A stretch of 64,000 nucleotides of DNA from Cruoricaptor ignavus (GCF_900141665.1 NZ_FQYI01000004.1:1-64000); one strand, 5' to 3'; shown: positions 51,589-61,552, counted from the first letter of the stretch. The notes: generated by a model not told the origin, from the sequence alone. Numbers and translations are program-made.

Positions 51589-53450
51589 CGTTTTCCGTTT
51601 TTTGAATTGGTTAAATCTATGAAATTATCTTCCGGGTTTACATCCGCCAACCTTTGCGAAAAATCGATGCCAAGGGCTGCAATTTCGCTTTTGCTGAAAG
51701 GCAGGGTGAAGCTGTATTCCTTCTGCGTCCAAGGCCAGAAATTCAGCGTGGTAAATTCTCCGTAAACATCCTGCTTTTTCCGGTTTCTGGTAAGGTTGGT
51801 AGGGATGTTATAGGTTGTAATTTTTCCATCCTTCGTCAGCACGCCGAAATCTATCGGCATCGGCACGCCGCCTTTGTTGATGAGCGTTACCGTAGTTTCC
51901 GCCGCACCGTATTTCACATCCTTTATTGCGTAGTCTATCGTTTTCGTAGTATTTATCCAGTAGTGGTAGAACCATTTTAGATCCATCCCGCTCACTTTTT
52001 GCGCAATGTGCATAAAATCCCTTGGCGCAGGGTGCTTCATCTTCCATTCATTGTAGAATTCCTTCATCACGGTGCTTAGCGCAGGCTCACCGATGATGTA
52101 TCCTAGCTCTATCAGGAACATCTGCCCTTTCACATACGATGCGTGGGAATACGCCGCGCCGCCATCGTGATGATCGGCAAGCCAGGATGCCGGCGTTTCC
52201 ATTCCTCTTTTGGTGAAATTAATGTAGCGCTGAACGGTGTCGAAAAACGGATTCGGCACAGGGTTTTCCGGCGGGAAGAGCCTGTACATCGCATAATCTT
52301 CGGCATAGCTGGTGAAGCCCTCATCCAGCCAGGGATACATACTCTCGTTGCTTGCCAGCATATGCTGATACCAGGAATGCGCCGCTTCGTGGAACATCAG
52401 GCCGCAAAGCCTTTCCAGCGTAGAATGTTCGCCCAGCATCAGCGTACACATCCCGTATTCCATACCGCCATCACCACCCTGGATAAAGGCATAAGACGGA
52501 TAGACATACCTGCCGAAAGTTGCATTCATCAGCTGGAAAAACTTCGTGACAAACGGCTTGCTTTCTTCCCAAAATTTCGTGCGCTCATTTTTTTGGTAAA
52601 CAAAATAAACCTTCGGACCGTCAAGAATGGTAAAGGAGTCCACAAAATAATCACGGTCTGCCGCCCAAGCGAAATCAAGGATGCTCTTTGCCGTCCACCT
52701 CCAGGTTACTTTTCCGTTTTCATCCGGCGTTATTTCAGATTTCTCTGCATAGCCCTTCACTTCCCTTGGATTTTCCAGAGTTCCGCCGGCACCTATGATG
52801 TAATCCTTATCGATTTTAATGCTCACTTCAAAATCTGCAAATGGCGCGTGAAATTCCCTGCCCACATAATCGAAGGCCGCCCAGCCATCATAATCGTATT
52901 CCGCAATCTTCGGGTACCATTGCGTCATCGTCATATCTATGCCCTCGCTGCTGTTCCTGCCTGCCCTGCGGATTTGCTTCGGCACCACGGCATCCCATTC
53001 CATCGTGAATGTGGTGGTAGCGTTTGGCTTCAGCGGCGCTGCAAGCTGCACCTTCATCACCGTTTCTTGAATTTCAAATTTCAAATCCCTGCCGTTCTGC
53101 TTTATAAAATGGATGTTCTGAGCGCCTTCTTCATTTTTCGGGATGCTCTGCAAGCGCGAAACGCCGTTCGTTTGAAGCCTGCTATCGCCCATTTTTCCCT
53201 GAGCCTGCGCCCTTTGGTCCATCATGGAATTTGGGCGGAAGGCATTCCAGTAAAGGTGGAAGTACACTTCGTGCAGCTCGTCCGGCGAATTATTGGTGTA
53301 GGTAATGCTTTGGCTGCCCTTGTAGGTAAAGTTCGCCGCATCTACATCTATTTCCATTTTATATTTCGCAAACTGCTGGTAGTAAGACTTTTGCTGAGCG
53401 GAAAGGAAACTCATCAGCAGGAGAAAAATGATGCTCGGGATTTTTTTCAT
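51585..53450 (-). CDS. Secreted M1-family metallopeptidase
   Basis: 621 aa. The signal peptide ends FLSAQ. The zinc site is HEAAH (354-358) with E377 in LDEGFTSYAE, the exact 18-residue spacing of M1 enzymes. GGMEYG (about 328-333) replaces the GAMEN exopeptidase motif, as in the Bacteroidota group. Probably a periplasmic or surface aminopeptidase. It is transcribed with coaX. Confidence 0.92.
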   Translation of the reverse strand: MKKIPSIIFLLLMSFLSAQQKSYYQQFAKYKMEIDVDAANFTYKGSQSITYTNNSPDELHEVYFHLYWNAFRPNSMMDQRAQAQGKMGDSRLQTNGVSRLQSIPKNEEGAQNIHFIKQNGRDLKFEIQETVMKVQLAAPLKPNATTTFTMEWDAVVPKQIRRAGRNSSEGIDMTMTQWYPKIAEYDYDGWAAFDYVGREFHAPFADFEVSIKIDKDYIIGAGGTLENPREVKGYAEKSEITPDENGKVTWRWTAKSILDFAWAADRDYFVDSFTILDGPKVYFVYQKNERTKFWEESKPFVTKFFQLMNATFGRYVYPSYAFIQGGDGGMEYGMCTLMLGEHSTLERLCGLMFHEAAHSWYQHMLASNESMYPWLDEGFTSYAEDYAMYRLFPPENPVPNPFFDTVQRYINFTKRGMETPASWLADHHDGGAAYSHASYVKGQMFLIELGYIIGEPALSTVMKEFYNEWKMKHPAPRDFMHIAQKVSGMDLKWFYHYWINTTKTIDYAIKDVKYGAAETTVTLINKGGVPMPIDFGVLTKDGKITTYNIPTNLTRNRKKQDVYGEFTTLNFWPWTQKEYSFTLPFSKSEIAALGIDFSQRLADVNPEDNFIDLTNSKNGKR

Positions 53451-53512
53451 CTGAATTAAAAAATTTGAAAGATTAAAGGATTAAAAGATGGCAGGACTTG
53501 AAAAATAAAAAA

Positions 53513-55171
53513 TCAGCCCAGAATCTTTTCGAGAATTTTGTAAGTGATCAGGTAGGTAGGCTTCACGCCGGCAATACCAAGGCCCCCCGAAGAAAGCGTG
53601 CTGCCGGTTTCCAGCGGATTATCCGATGCATAGTAGGCGTAGCACAGGAACAGATCCTTCGAGATGTGCCGCCGGATTTGCGATGCTATCTGGATTGCTT
53701 TCTGGTAGTGGGCACCCTCCATTTCCAGCCCTATCGTTTTCCAGGAGCTGTTCAGGAAGTAGGATAGGATGTCCCTATTCTGCAGGGATGTGCCCAAAAC
53801 CGTGAGCATACTGCCTTCGAAAACCTGCAAATCTTCTCCTTCGAAGTCGGATTTTTTCAGCGCGTTTTCAAACGGGTAATTGTCCGCCGTTCCTTCAAAA
53901 ATGTGTGAGGTAGGGATCATTATATCGCCCTTCTGCCCTTCCAGGATGCCGGCCTTTCCCATTATGGAAATGGATTTGATGTGCATCGTGTGCACCTCAT
54001 CGCCGATTGTATAAGGCCGCAGCAATTCATCCATAATCTCAAAAGCCTGCTCACCAAAGGCATAATCGAACACCACTATTACATCATCACCGCTGTAGCC
54101 GCTGTCTGCAAACGGCGTATTTTCCAGCCGGGTTTTCGCCAGGTCGATAATCTGCACATCAATGTTGCTGCCGGAATTATCCTTGATGTAAATCATCCCG
54201 TTCCGCGTGGCGGTTTGCAGCACCTTTTCCTGCAAGGCCCTATCATTGCTGATGTCTTCATAAAGCTTGTAATCCACGGAAGAACTCGCCGATTTCCCGA
54301 GCGCCTCGTTCGCGAAAAGCATATTCTTCACGGAATGCATATTGGCGGAAACTATGTGCAGCGCCTTTCCGTTCAGCCCGTTTTTCGCCAGGGTTTCCTT
54401 CACGGCATCAGCCCATTTTTCACCAAAAAAATGATGCCCTACGCGCTCCCTCAGCACCGCGCTGAAAAATACTTCGCGTTCTCTAATCTCCAGCAAATCG
54501 TCCAGGCTCGTTTTGCCAAGCCAATAGATGATTTTAAACAGCCTGTCTGGATTTTCATCCGAGCCAAACCTATGGTAGGATTGCAGAATTTCCTCAAAGG
54601 TCCGCCCCAGCAGTGCCGAGACTTGCGTGAGCGCCACCTCTTTCTCCTGCCTGCTTTTTTTTGCACCGAGCGCTATTTCCTCAATCATCGCCCAAGCGCG
54701 GCGCGGCCTGTAGTCTTCGTCTTTCAAAAAGGCAAGATTGCGGATTTTATCCGCCTCAATGTAGAGGAAGGTGAGGTGGGTAAGGATGTCGTAAATTTCC
54801 GACCTGCCCAGCAGAACTTCGATGTTCATCTGGTGCTGATCGATTCGGAAGCAGTTCCGCCGGCGTTTTTTTGGGACAATGACTTCAAATGAGCCCTTGC
54901 CGAAACCCTCGTCAGAGGTCAGGAATATAAAGGGCGTTTCCTCGATGCCTTCCGGAAGCCTGTCCAGCACATAGAGGAGCCCATCCAGCTCCACCTTGTT
55001 GGCGATGCCCATAGAGCCGTAGATTTCCGGAGAAATGGTCATTAGCAGGTTTCTTAGCTGCTCTCCGGAGACTCCTCCCGGCTTGAAGAAGCCGCGATAA
55101 AAAAGGTGCCGCATGCTCACATATAGCCGCTCTATTGCTACGGTGGATTCTCGCGCCCGGGAGTTGTTCAT
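53513..55171 (-). CDS. DUF6909-like protein with a nucleosidase-like C-terminal half
   Basis: 552 aa, no signal peptide. The N-terminal half (about 1-270) is helical and unrecognised (TVAIERLYVSMRHLFYRGFF). From about residue 285 the chain resembles the nucleoside phosphorylase/AMP nucleosidase fold, with IVSANMHSVKN, IMIPTSHIFEG and IGLEMEGAHYQKAI near 480; MEG is the ribose/base-binding motif. No substrate is known. It stands alone with no close operon partner. Confidence 0.72.
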   Translation of the reverse strand: MNNSRARESTVAIERLYVSMRHLFYRGFFKPGGVSGEQLRNLLMTISPEIYGSMGIANKVELDGLLYVLDRLPEGIEETPFIFLTSDEGFGKGSFEVIVPKKRRRNCFRIDQHQMNIEVLLGRSEIYDILTHLTFLYIEADKIRNLAFLKDEDYRPRRAWAMIEEIALGAKKSRQEKEVALTQVSALLGRTFEEILQSYHRFGSDENPDRLFKIIYWLGKTSLDDLLEIREREVFFSAVLRERVGHHFFGEKWADAVKETLAKNGLNGKALHIVSANMHSVKNMLFANEALGKSASSSVDYKLYEDISNDRALQEKVLQTATRNGMIYIKDNSGSNIDVQIIDLAKTRLENTPFADSGYSGDDVIVVFDYAFGEQAFEIMDELLRPYTIGDEVHTMHIKSISIMGKAGILEGQKGDIMIPTSHIFEGTADNYPFENALKKSDFEGEDLQVFEGSMLTVLGTSLQNRDILSYFLNSSWKTIGLEMEGAHYQKAIQIASQIRRHISKDLFLCYAYYASDNPLETGSTLSSGGLGIAGVKPTYLITYKILEKILG

Positions 55172-55229
55172 TATAAACAGTTGTCGGTTGGGCTACAAAG
55201 ATAGCAAATCATCCTCGGGCTTAAAATAA

Positions 55230-55252
55230 AAAAATGCCGCCCAAAAAGCGGC
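55230..55252 (-). terminator. Intrinsic terminator of the NlpC/P60 gene
   Basis: On the minus strand GCCGC, a 7-nt loop and GCGGC are followed by A and seven T residues, 22 bp past the stop. Confidence 0.8.
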
Positions 55253-55273
55253 TGTGAAGATAAGTCGTTCGCA

Positions 55274-55960
55274 TTAGTTGCGGACAAATCCGCTGGATTC
55301 CGTGAGCATATCGTTTATCACCCGTCTCGCCTGAACAAACCTTGGCCCCCAGTACTTGTCGGAAAGAGCGGAAATCATCACTCCGCGGGATGTGGCTGCG
55401 TGAATAAACCGCACCTCGCCGCTTTCATCTACATCGTGCACGATGCCCACATGGCCAATTCTGCCGCCGCCGTGCGAGAAAAATACAAGGTCTCCCACCT
55501 TCAGCTCTGAGCGGGAAATGCGCTCACCCTGAGAAGCCTGCGAGGAGGATACCCGCGGCAGGTCTATGCCAAGGGCGGCGCCGAAAACAGACAAAACAAA
55601 AGCCGAGCAATCTATCCCGCTTCGGGTGGTGCCCCCGTATCGGTAGGGCGTCCCCAGGTAAGATTCTGCTTCGGCAATTAGGGAGTTTATTTTATTTTCG
55701 TGGAGGATGGCTTTCTCTATCTCAGCCTTTTTCCTGGATGCCTCCAAATTGGCGAGGGCGGCATCAATCTGCTTGGATGGGGAGTACTGTTTTTGTGGCT
55801 CCGTCAAATCTACTGCCGCAATTGGAGTAACTTTGGCATCAGATTTGTAAGTGTTACTCTGAGGAGAAGCTGGAGCCGACACTACATAATTTGTAACGCA
55901 AGACTGCAGGCTTAAAGCGGAAAAAAAAGCGGTCAGGTAAATTAAAACTCTTTTCTTCAT
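55274..55960 (-). CDS. NlpC/P60 cell-wall hydrolase lipoprotein
   Basis: 228 aa from the ATG at 55960. The lipobox SLQSC puts the lipid on Cys21, and an upstream ATG would spoil it. The C-terminal domain has the catalytic Cys in SGIDCSAFVLSVFG, His in IGHVGIVHDV and His in RFIHAATSRG. Family members cut peptide cross-links in peptidoglycan. A TACTTTTG promoter box lies at 56010-56017. Confidence 0.9.
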   Translation of the reverse strand: MKKRVLIYLTAFFSALSLQSCVTNYVVSAPASPQSNTYKSDAKVTPIAAVDLTEPQKQYSPSKQIDAALANLEASRKKAEIEKAILHENKINSLIAEAESYLGTPYRYGGTTRSGIDCSAFVLSVFGAALGIDLPRVSSSQASQGERISRSELKVGDLVFFSHGGGRIGHVGIVHDVDESGEVRFIHAATSRGVMISALSDKYWGPRFVQARRVINDMLTESSGFVRN

Positions 55961-56009
55961 ATATTTTGTTCTATAGTTGAAAAAGGTTTTGTGATTCACA
56001 TCAGCAAGG

Positions 56010-56017
56010 CAAAAGTA
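56010..56017 (-). promoter_or_regulatory. -7 element for the NlpC/P60 gene
   Basis: TACTTTTG on the minus strand (TAnnTTTG), about 50 bp before the ATG. A TTTG lies 24 bp further up, slightly long for the usual spacing. Confidence 0.45.
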
Positions 56018-56109
56018 TAAATAAGCCCCTGATAGGTTGGGCAAATGATCTTTCACAGAACAAATTTTAACATCTTTTAACATTTTCGCTTAAATTTTTA
56101 GCAAACTAA

Positions 56110-56145
56110 AACGCCAAAACCTGAGACATCTCAGGTTTTGGCGTT
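56110..56145 (-). terminator. Long perfect terminator stem after glnN
   Basis: AACGCCAAAACCTGA (56110-56124) pairs perfectly with TCAGGTTTTGGCGTT (56131-56145), with two more pairs inside. A short T-rich tract follows in the glnN direction. Confidence 0.85.
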
Positions 56146-56176
56146 ATTTTATTAAGAGATTTTAACAGCTGTAAAT

Positions 56177-58378
56177 TTACCTCGTGAAAAGCATCTCGCG
56201 GTATTTCACCATCGGCCACAGTTCATCATCCACCATCATTTCCACGGCATCGGCAGCATCGCGGATTTTACCAAAACGCGTGCGGACATTGTTGCAGAAA
56301 AAATCTGCCTTTTCCTGCGGGTCGGCTATGGCAAGTGCCTCCGCACGCGCTGCCAGCAGCTCATCTACACCCACCTTGATCTGATGAACATTCGCGGAAA
56401 GTTTCCGTATGAGATCCAGCTGCTCCTTGGCAACTTCCTGAAACTCACCCTCCGGGAATATCTCCTTAAGGCCTTTCACATTATCTACCAGTCTGGTTTG
56501 GTAATTCAACGCTGCAGGGATGATGTGGTTGCGGGCAATATCGCTGAGGACGCGGGCCTCTATATCCACCTCCATACTGTAGTTTTCCAGCTTGATTTCG
56601 TTTCTCGCTTCGAATTCTTTTCTGGTGTAGATGCCGAGTTCCTCGTACAGGTTTATGAATTTTTCATCCAGCTCCAGCTTCAGGGCATCCGGGGTGTTTT
56701 TTTTATTGTTAAGTCCGCGTGCGCCCGCTTCCTGCTCCCATTCGGAGGAGTAGCCATCGCCCTCGAACAAGATTTTTTTCATTTGTTTGATGTAATCCCG
56801 CAGCACATTGAATATCGCCTCATCCTTCTTTAAATCTTTTGTGAAAATCAGCCGGTCAACTTCCTTTTTAAACTCCTGGAGCTGCTTGGCCATAATGGAG
56901 TTCAGCACTATCATCGGCCCAGCGCAGTTTGCCGAGGAGCCTACCGCGCGGAATTCAAATTTATTTCCAGTGAAAGCAAACGGCGAGGTTCTGTTTCGGT
57001 CGGTATTATCGAGCAGGATTTCCGGGATTTTGCCGACCACATTCAGTTTCAGCTGGGTTTTTTCCTCGGGGGATAGTTTGCCGTCGTTCACTTTTTCCAG
57101 CTCATCCAGCACGGAATAGAGGTGGCTGCCGATGAATGCGGAGATGATGGCCGGCGGAGCCTCATTGGCGCCAAGCCTGTAATCGTTGCTCGCGGAAGCT
57201 ATGCTGGCGCGCATTAAATCTGCATAATCGTGTACAGCCTTCAGAGTATTGATGAAAAATGTGAGGAACCGAAGGTTTTTCTTCGGATTTCTTCCGGGGC
57301 TCAGCAGGTTTTCGCCCGTATCTGTGCTAAGGGACCAGTTGTTGTGCTTGCCGCTGCCGTTCACGCCTGCGAAGGGTTTTTCGTGGAAAAGGATGTGGAA
57401 ATGGTGGCGGTGGGCGATGCGTGCCATCACATCCATCAGCAGCGAGTTATGGTCTACAGCGATATTGGCCTCCTCGAACATCGGTGCCAGCTCGTACTGG
57501 TTAGGCGCCACCTCGTTGTGCCGCGTAGTTACCGGGATGCCCAGCTTTATACATTTTATTTCCAGCTCTTTCATAAAATTCATCACCCGGGTGGGGATCG
57601 AGCCAAAATAGTGGTCTTCCAGCTGCTGCCCTTTCGCTGGGGCGTGGCCAAGGAGTGTTTTCCCGGTAATTACAAGGTCCGGCCTTGCCTGGTACAGCGC
57701 GGTATCCACGAGGAAGTATTCCTGCTCCCAGCCGAGGGTGGCTATCACCTTGTTTACATTTTTATCAAAATATGATCTGCAAACCTCCGTGGCAGCCGCA
57801 TCTACAGCGTTCAGAGCGCGCAGCAGAGGAGTTTTATAATCAAGCGCCTCGCCTGTGTAGGAGATGAAGATAGAAGGGATGCACAACGTGGTACCCATGA
57901 TGAACGCCGGGGAGGTGGGATCCCAGGCGGTGTAGCCGCGCGCCTCGAAGGTGTTTCGGATGCCTCCGTTCGGGAAGGAGGAGGCATCCGGCTCTTGCTG
58001 AATGAGCATATTGCCGCTGAAGCGCTCGATGGCGCGGCCGTCTTCCGTAGGCGTGAAGAAGGAGTCGTGCTTCTCTGCCGTGGTACCGGTGAGCGGCTGG
58101 AACCAGTGCGTATAGTGCGTGACGCCCTTGCTCATCGCCCAGTCCTTCATTGCTGCGGCGATCTGGTCCGCCGTGTGCCGCGGGATTTTTTCCCCGTATT
58201 TCATGGCAGACTGTATGGCGGAAAAAGCCTCCCTGGTAAGGTAGGCACGCATCGTATTTTCGTTAAAAACATTCTCTCCGAACAGGTCCGAAAGTTTTTC
58301 AGGTACCTGCACGGCATTTTCTCTTCTATAATCTCTGAATGGAAGCGTTTTAAGCGCATTAAATCTTAAAGTGGACAT
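56177..58378 (-). CDS. glnN: Type III glutamine synthetase GlnN
   Basis: 733 aa, the length of GSIII. HYTHWFQPLTGTTAEKHDSF near residue 90 is the GSIII hallmark. GWEQEYFLVD, TRHNEVAPNQYELAP and GSGKHNNWSLST give the metal, glutamate and ATP sites. GSIII forms dodecamers and makes glutamine from glutamate and ammonia. No PII gene is adjacent. A TAACTTTG box at 58399-58406 lies 20 bp upstream. Confidence 0.96.
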   Translation of the reverse strand: MSTLRFNALKTLPFRDYRRENAVQVPEKLSDLFGENVFNENTMRAYLTREAFSAIQSAMKYGEKIPRHTADQIAAAMKDWAMSKGVTHYTHWFQPLTGTTAEKHDSFFTPTEDGRAIERFSGNMLIQQEPDASSFPNGGIRNTFEARGYTAWDPTSPAFIMGTTLCIPSIFISYTGEALDYKTPLLRALNAVDAAATEVCRSYFDKNVNKVIATLGWEQEYFLVDTALYQARPDLVITGKTLLGHAPAKGQQLEDHYFGSIPTRVMNFMKELEIKCIKLGIPVTTRHNEVAPNQYELAPMFEEANIAVDHNSLLMDVMARIAHRHHFHILFHEKPFAGVNGSGKHNNWSLSTDTGENLLSPGRNPKKNLRFLTFFINTLKAVHDYADLMRASIASASNDYRLGANEAPPAIISAFIGSHLYSVLDELEKVNDGKLSPEEKTQLKLNVVGKIPEILLDNTDRNRTSPFAFTGNKFEFRAVGSSANCAGPMIVLNSIMAKQLQEFKKEVDRLIFTKDLKKDEAIFNVLRDYIKQMKKILFEGDGYSSEWEQEAGARGLNNKKNTPDALKLELDEKFINLYEELGIYTRKEFEARNEIKLENYSMEVDIEARVLSDIARNHIIPAALNYQTRLVDNVKGLKEIFPEGEFQEVAKEQLDLIRKLSANVHQIKVGVDELLAARAEALAIADPQEKADFFCNNVRTRFGKIRDAADAVEMMVDDELWPMVKYREMLFTR

Positions 58379-58398
58379 ATACCCCTGTTTTTATGGGG

Positions 58399-58406
58399 CA
58401 AAGTTA
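58399..58406 (-). promoter_or_regulatory. -7 element for glnN
   Basis: TAACTTTG on the minus strand. The leader between it and the ATG carries CCCC and GGGG arms (58382-58398), which could fold into a weak stem. Confidence 0.5.
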
Positions 58407-58514
58407 GTTTTTTTTGGATAAATTGATAGAAGTGCCCCGAAAATTTTGTTGGCAGATTACTTTTTTATTGTTTTCAGCCCAAAATCAAATAAGTGTTTAA
58501 ATATAATATTTGCC

Positions 58515-58522
58515 TAAATTTG
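58515..58522 (+). promoter_or_regulatory. -7 element for the DUF5686 gene
   Basis: TAAATTTG on the plus strand, 23 bp before the ATG at 58546 in the divergent gap with glnN. No TTTG was found at the usual distance. Confidence 0.45.
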
Positions 58523-58545
58523 CAAATCTTTTCCTTTGAATTTTG

Positions 58546-60825
58546 ATGAAAATCAGATACCTGCTGTTCCCATTACTCTTCGCGATTCCGCTGCACGCCC
58601 AGGAGGATACGAAGGAGATAGAGGGCGTTACCATAAAATCCGGCATGAGTAAGTACAAAAATAGGCGAGAGAACCCTGCCTATGCCATAATGCAGGAAGT
58701 GTGGAGGCGGAAACGAAGCAACGGACTGGCGCAGTACGATACCTACAGGTACAAAGAGTATGAAAAAATCGAGATAGATGCGGCGAATCTCGACAGTGCT
58801 TTTACGAAGAAAAGGCTCTTCCGCAATATGGACTTCATCTTCGATTATGCAGACTCGACAGCAAGCGGAAAGCTGCTGCTCCCGCTTTTTATCAATGAGT
58901 CGATATATAAAACCACCGGGGAGAACCGACCGCAGCAGAGAAGGAAGCGCCTGCTGATCGCGCAGAAAAATTCAGGCTTTGAAGGCAACCAGGTCATTAC
59001 CAAAACCGCGCAAAACCTCTACCGCGACATCAATATCTACGACAATACGCTGAATTTCTTCGATATCGGCTTCCCGAGTCCCGTGTCCTCCGACGGCTTT
59101 TCCACCTACGACTACGAGCTGGTGGAGGAAACCGTGCGTAACGGTGCCGAAGTCTACCGGATAAAATTCCAGCCAAAGCGTGCCGATGTGCAGGCATTCG
59201 CCGGGGTGCTTTATATTTCGAAGGAAAGCTATGCCGTGGTGCAGGCAAACCTCCGTTCCACGAAGCAGCTGAATGTAAATTTTGTGAACTCCATAGCGCT
59301 ACAGCTTTCTTACGACAACCCGGATGAGCATACCTTCCTTCCGCTGCAGATCTATACCGAGCTACAGCTCTCCATTTTATCCAAAAGTAAAGAAGCCCAG
59401 TCCATGCTCGCCAAACGCACGCTGAATATCTCCGATTACGAACTCAATGTGCCGCTAAACAATGCTGACTTTGAAACCAGAAAAGAGGAACTAGAGCCGG
59501 ATTTCGCATCGCGAGATGAAGAGTTTTGGATAAATTCGCGCGCCGAGGAGCTTACGAATCAGGAGAAGGCCATCTACGAAATGCATGAAAAACTGAAACA
59601 AAATCCGAAATTTCAGCGTGTAGTAAAGGCTTATGAAACTTTGGAGTCCGGCTATGTGAATTTCGGAAATAAAATCGATATCGGGAATCTCTACAGCATC
59701 TATGGCCGAAATGCTGTGGAGGGCGACCGTATCCGGCTGGATGCTCGCACTTACTTTTCTCAAAATGATATGTGGCGCGTGCAGGGCTATCTGGCATACG
59801 GCTTCCGCGACGGGAATTTCAAGTACGGCGGAGAGGCCAAATATATGTTCAATAAAGTGAACCGCCTTACCCTCGGGGTGGCGGGGCGCAAAGATATCGT
59901 GCAGATGGGCGTGCAGCTGACTGGCGACGAAGGCATTATGAGCAGGACTTTTGCGTCTTCATCTGTTTTCAGCCGTGGGGAAAATGCCTCCCTAAGCGAG
60001 GTAGGGCAGGGGAATATTTTCACATCAATAGAACCCTGGAAAAACATCCAGCTGCGGCTGGACGGCACTCTGCAAAGCATACGATCCGCAAACCCCGATG
60101 GTTTCAATCTGGAATATTTCCGCCAGGGCGAGCTTCGGAAAACAGTGAACGATTCTCACCTAAGCTTCAGCGTTATCGCCAGGCCGGGCGCGCTTTACTC
60201 GAAGAGCGGCGTGGAGCGCAGCGAGCACTCCACCCTGGCGGCCACCATTGTGGCACGGTACTCCCGCGGCATCGAGGGGCTTTTCAATGCAGATTTTACC
60301 TACGATAAACTTCAGCTGCTTCTTTATAAGCCTTTCCTCACAGGGAGCTGGGGAAGGATGGAGTTGAGCCTGGAGGGTGGCAAAAATTTTCAGACTTTGC
60401 CGCTGGCGCTTCAGAATGTGATCCCTGGCAACCAATCCTATTCGGTGGTGCAGAATACTTTTGCACAGCTGAATTATTACGAATTCGTAGCCGAGCAATA
60501 TGCAACCCTGCATCTTGAACATCATTTCAACGGGAAACTTTTCTCCTTTCTGCCCATTCTGCAAAAATTGAAATTAAGAGAAATACTGATGTTTCGCTCG
60601 GCGGTAGGCTCGCTGAGCGACGAGGCGAAATCCATCAATGTGGATGGCTGGCGGTACTCTGCGCCGGCAGAGCACCCGTATTATGAATATGGCTTCGGGA
60701 TTGAAAATATCGGGGTCGGCAATCTTCGCCTCTTCAGGCTAGATTTCAACTGGCGGGGCAATTATTTGGAAAACCCCGGGGCGAAACGGTTCGGGGTAAA
60801 GTTCGGCTACAGATTCTATTTCTAA
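58546..60825 (+). CDS. DUF5686 outer membrane protein
   Basis: 759 aa from the ATG at 58546. The signal peptide ends PLHAQ. It opens with EIEGVTIKSGMSKYKNRRENPAY, the conserved block after the carboxypeptidase-like domain. That domain itself is absent here, so the protein is shorter than full-length relatives. The C-terminal 400 residues form a barrel of the surface-antigen type, ending KFGYRFYF. Probably an outer-membrane porin-like protein; function unknown. Confidence 0.83.
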   Translation: MKIRYLLFPLLFAIPLHAQEDTKEIEGVTIKSGMSKYKNRRENPAYAIMQEVWRRKRSNGLAQYDTYRYKEYEKIEIDAANLDSAFTKKRLFRNMDFIFDYADSTASGKLLLPLFINESIYKTTGENRPQQRRKRLLIAQKNSGFEGNQVITKTAQNLYRDINIYDNTLNFFDIGFPSPVSSDGFSTYDYELVEETVRNGAEVYRIKFQPKRADVQAFAGVLYISKESYAVVQANLRSTKQLNVNFVNSIALQLSYDNPDEHTFLPLQIYTELQLSILSKSKEAQSMLAKRTLNISDYELNVPLNNADFETRKEELEPDFASRDEEFWINSRAEELTNQEKAIYEMHEKLKQNPKFQRVVKAYETLESGYVNFGNKIDIGNLYSIYGRNAVEGDRIRLDARTYFSQNDMWRVQGYLAYGFRDGNFKYGGEAKYMFNKVNRLTLGVAGRKDIVQMGVQLTGDEGIMSRTFASSSVFSRGENASLSEVGQGNIFTSIEPWKNIQLRLDGTLQSIRSANPDGFNLEYFRQGELRKTVNDSHLSFSVIARPGALYSKSGVERSEHSTLAATIVARYSRGIEGLFNADFTYDKLQLLLYKPFLTGSWGRMELSLEGGKNFQTLPLALQNVIPGNQSYSVVQNTFAQLNYYEFVAEQYATLHLEHHFNGKLFSFLPILQKLKLREILMFRSAVGSLSDEAKSINVDGWRYSAPAEHPYYEYGFGIENIGVGNLRLFRLDFNWRGNYLENPGAKRFGVKFGYRFYF

Positions 60826-60846
60826 ATTAGCAAAAATTAAACAAAA

Positions 60847-60874
60847 AAAATCCCGGCAAAACTGTCGGGATTTT
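60847..60874. terminator. Bidirectional terminator between DUF5686 gene and rpmA
   Basis: AAAATCCCG (60847-60855) and CGGGATTTT (60866-60874) form a 9-bp stem flanked by A- and T-runs, so it can stop transcripts from both converging genes. Confidence 0.85.
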
Positions 60875-60892
60875 TAATGCTATGTAATCTGC

Positions 60893-61150
60893 TTAAGCGT
60901 TAGGCTCTACAGAAACGAAAGACCTTTTGTTGGCTTTCTTTGTGAATACCACCTTGCCATCTACCAGTGCGAAGAGCGTATGGTCTTTGCCCATACCCAC
61001 ATTTTCGCCAGGGTGGTGCTTAGTTCCGCGCTGCCGCACGATGATGTTTCCGGCAATGGCATTCTGCCCGCCAAAAATCTTTACTCCAAGCCGCTTGGAT
61101 TCTGACTCTCTACCGTTTTTGGAGCTACCAACTCCTTTCTTGTGTGCCAT
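60893..61150 (-). CDS. rpmA: 50S ribosomal protein L27
   Basis: 85 aa. It starts [23 protein letters not shown], and [27 protein letters not shown] is the diagnostic middle. The N-terminus reaches the peptidyl transferase centre. It follows rplU by 27 bp, the universal L21-L27 pair. Confidence 0.98.
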   Translation of the reverse strand: MAHKKGVGSSKNGRESESKRLGVKIFGGQNAIAGNIIVRQRGTKHHPGENVGMGKDHTLFALVDGKVVFTKKANKRSFVSVEPNA

Positions 61151-61177
61151 CTTATTCTAAGGGTTTTGGGTTAAAAC

Positions 61178-61552
61178 TTAATTTTCTGCAGCAGCCTCTT
61201 CCGCGTTTTCGGCCTGCGTCTGCTTAGCCGCCGTACCATCGGTAAGCCCATTGATCCCTGTAATACGGATCTGCGTCATTTGCTGCCTGTGGCCGTTTTT
61301 CTTCGCGTAGCCTTTTCTGCGTTTTTTCTTGAAGACGATCACCTTATCCGCCTTCACATGATCGATAATTTCTGCATCCACGGAGATGCCATCTACAGCC
61401 GGGGCGCCCACTGTGGTTGTGCCGTTTACAGTCAGGAGAACTTTATCGAAGCTCACTTTGTCGCCTATCTCCCCTTGCAGACGGTTTACAAACAGCTTGC
61501 GGTCTTGCTCAACTTTATATTGAAGCCCTGCTATTTCTACAATTGCAAACAT
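61178..61552 (-). CDS. rplU: 50S ribosomal protein L21
   Basis: 124 aa. FAIVEIAGLQYKVEQDRKLFVNRL is the N-terminal signature, and KKKRRKGYAKKNGHRQQMTQIRI the rRNA-binding part. The last 20 residues are an Ala/Glu/Gln-rich tail beyond the usual end, seen in Flavobacteriia. A TACTTTTG box lies at 61582-61589. Confidence 0.97.
   Translation of the reverse strand: MFAIVEIAGLQYKVEQDRKLFVNRLQGEIGDKVSFDKVLLTVNGTTTVGAPAVDGISVDAEIIDHVKADKVIVFKKKRRKGYAKKNGHRQQMTQIRITGINGLTDGTAAKQTQAENAEEAAAEN

Noticed and set aside
52143-53459. 438-codon plus-strand frame opposite the M1 peptidase
   Set aside because: Antisense to a complete peptidase with signal peptide and zinc site; arginine/histidine-rich shadow translation.
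53981-54892. 303-codon plus-strand frame opposite the DUF6909 gene
   Set aside because: Antisense shadow rich in His, Phe and Arg; no start context or recognisable domain.
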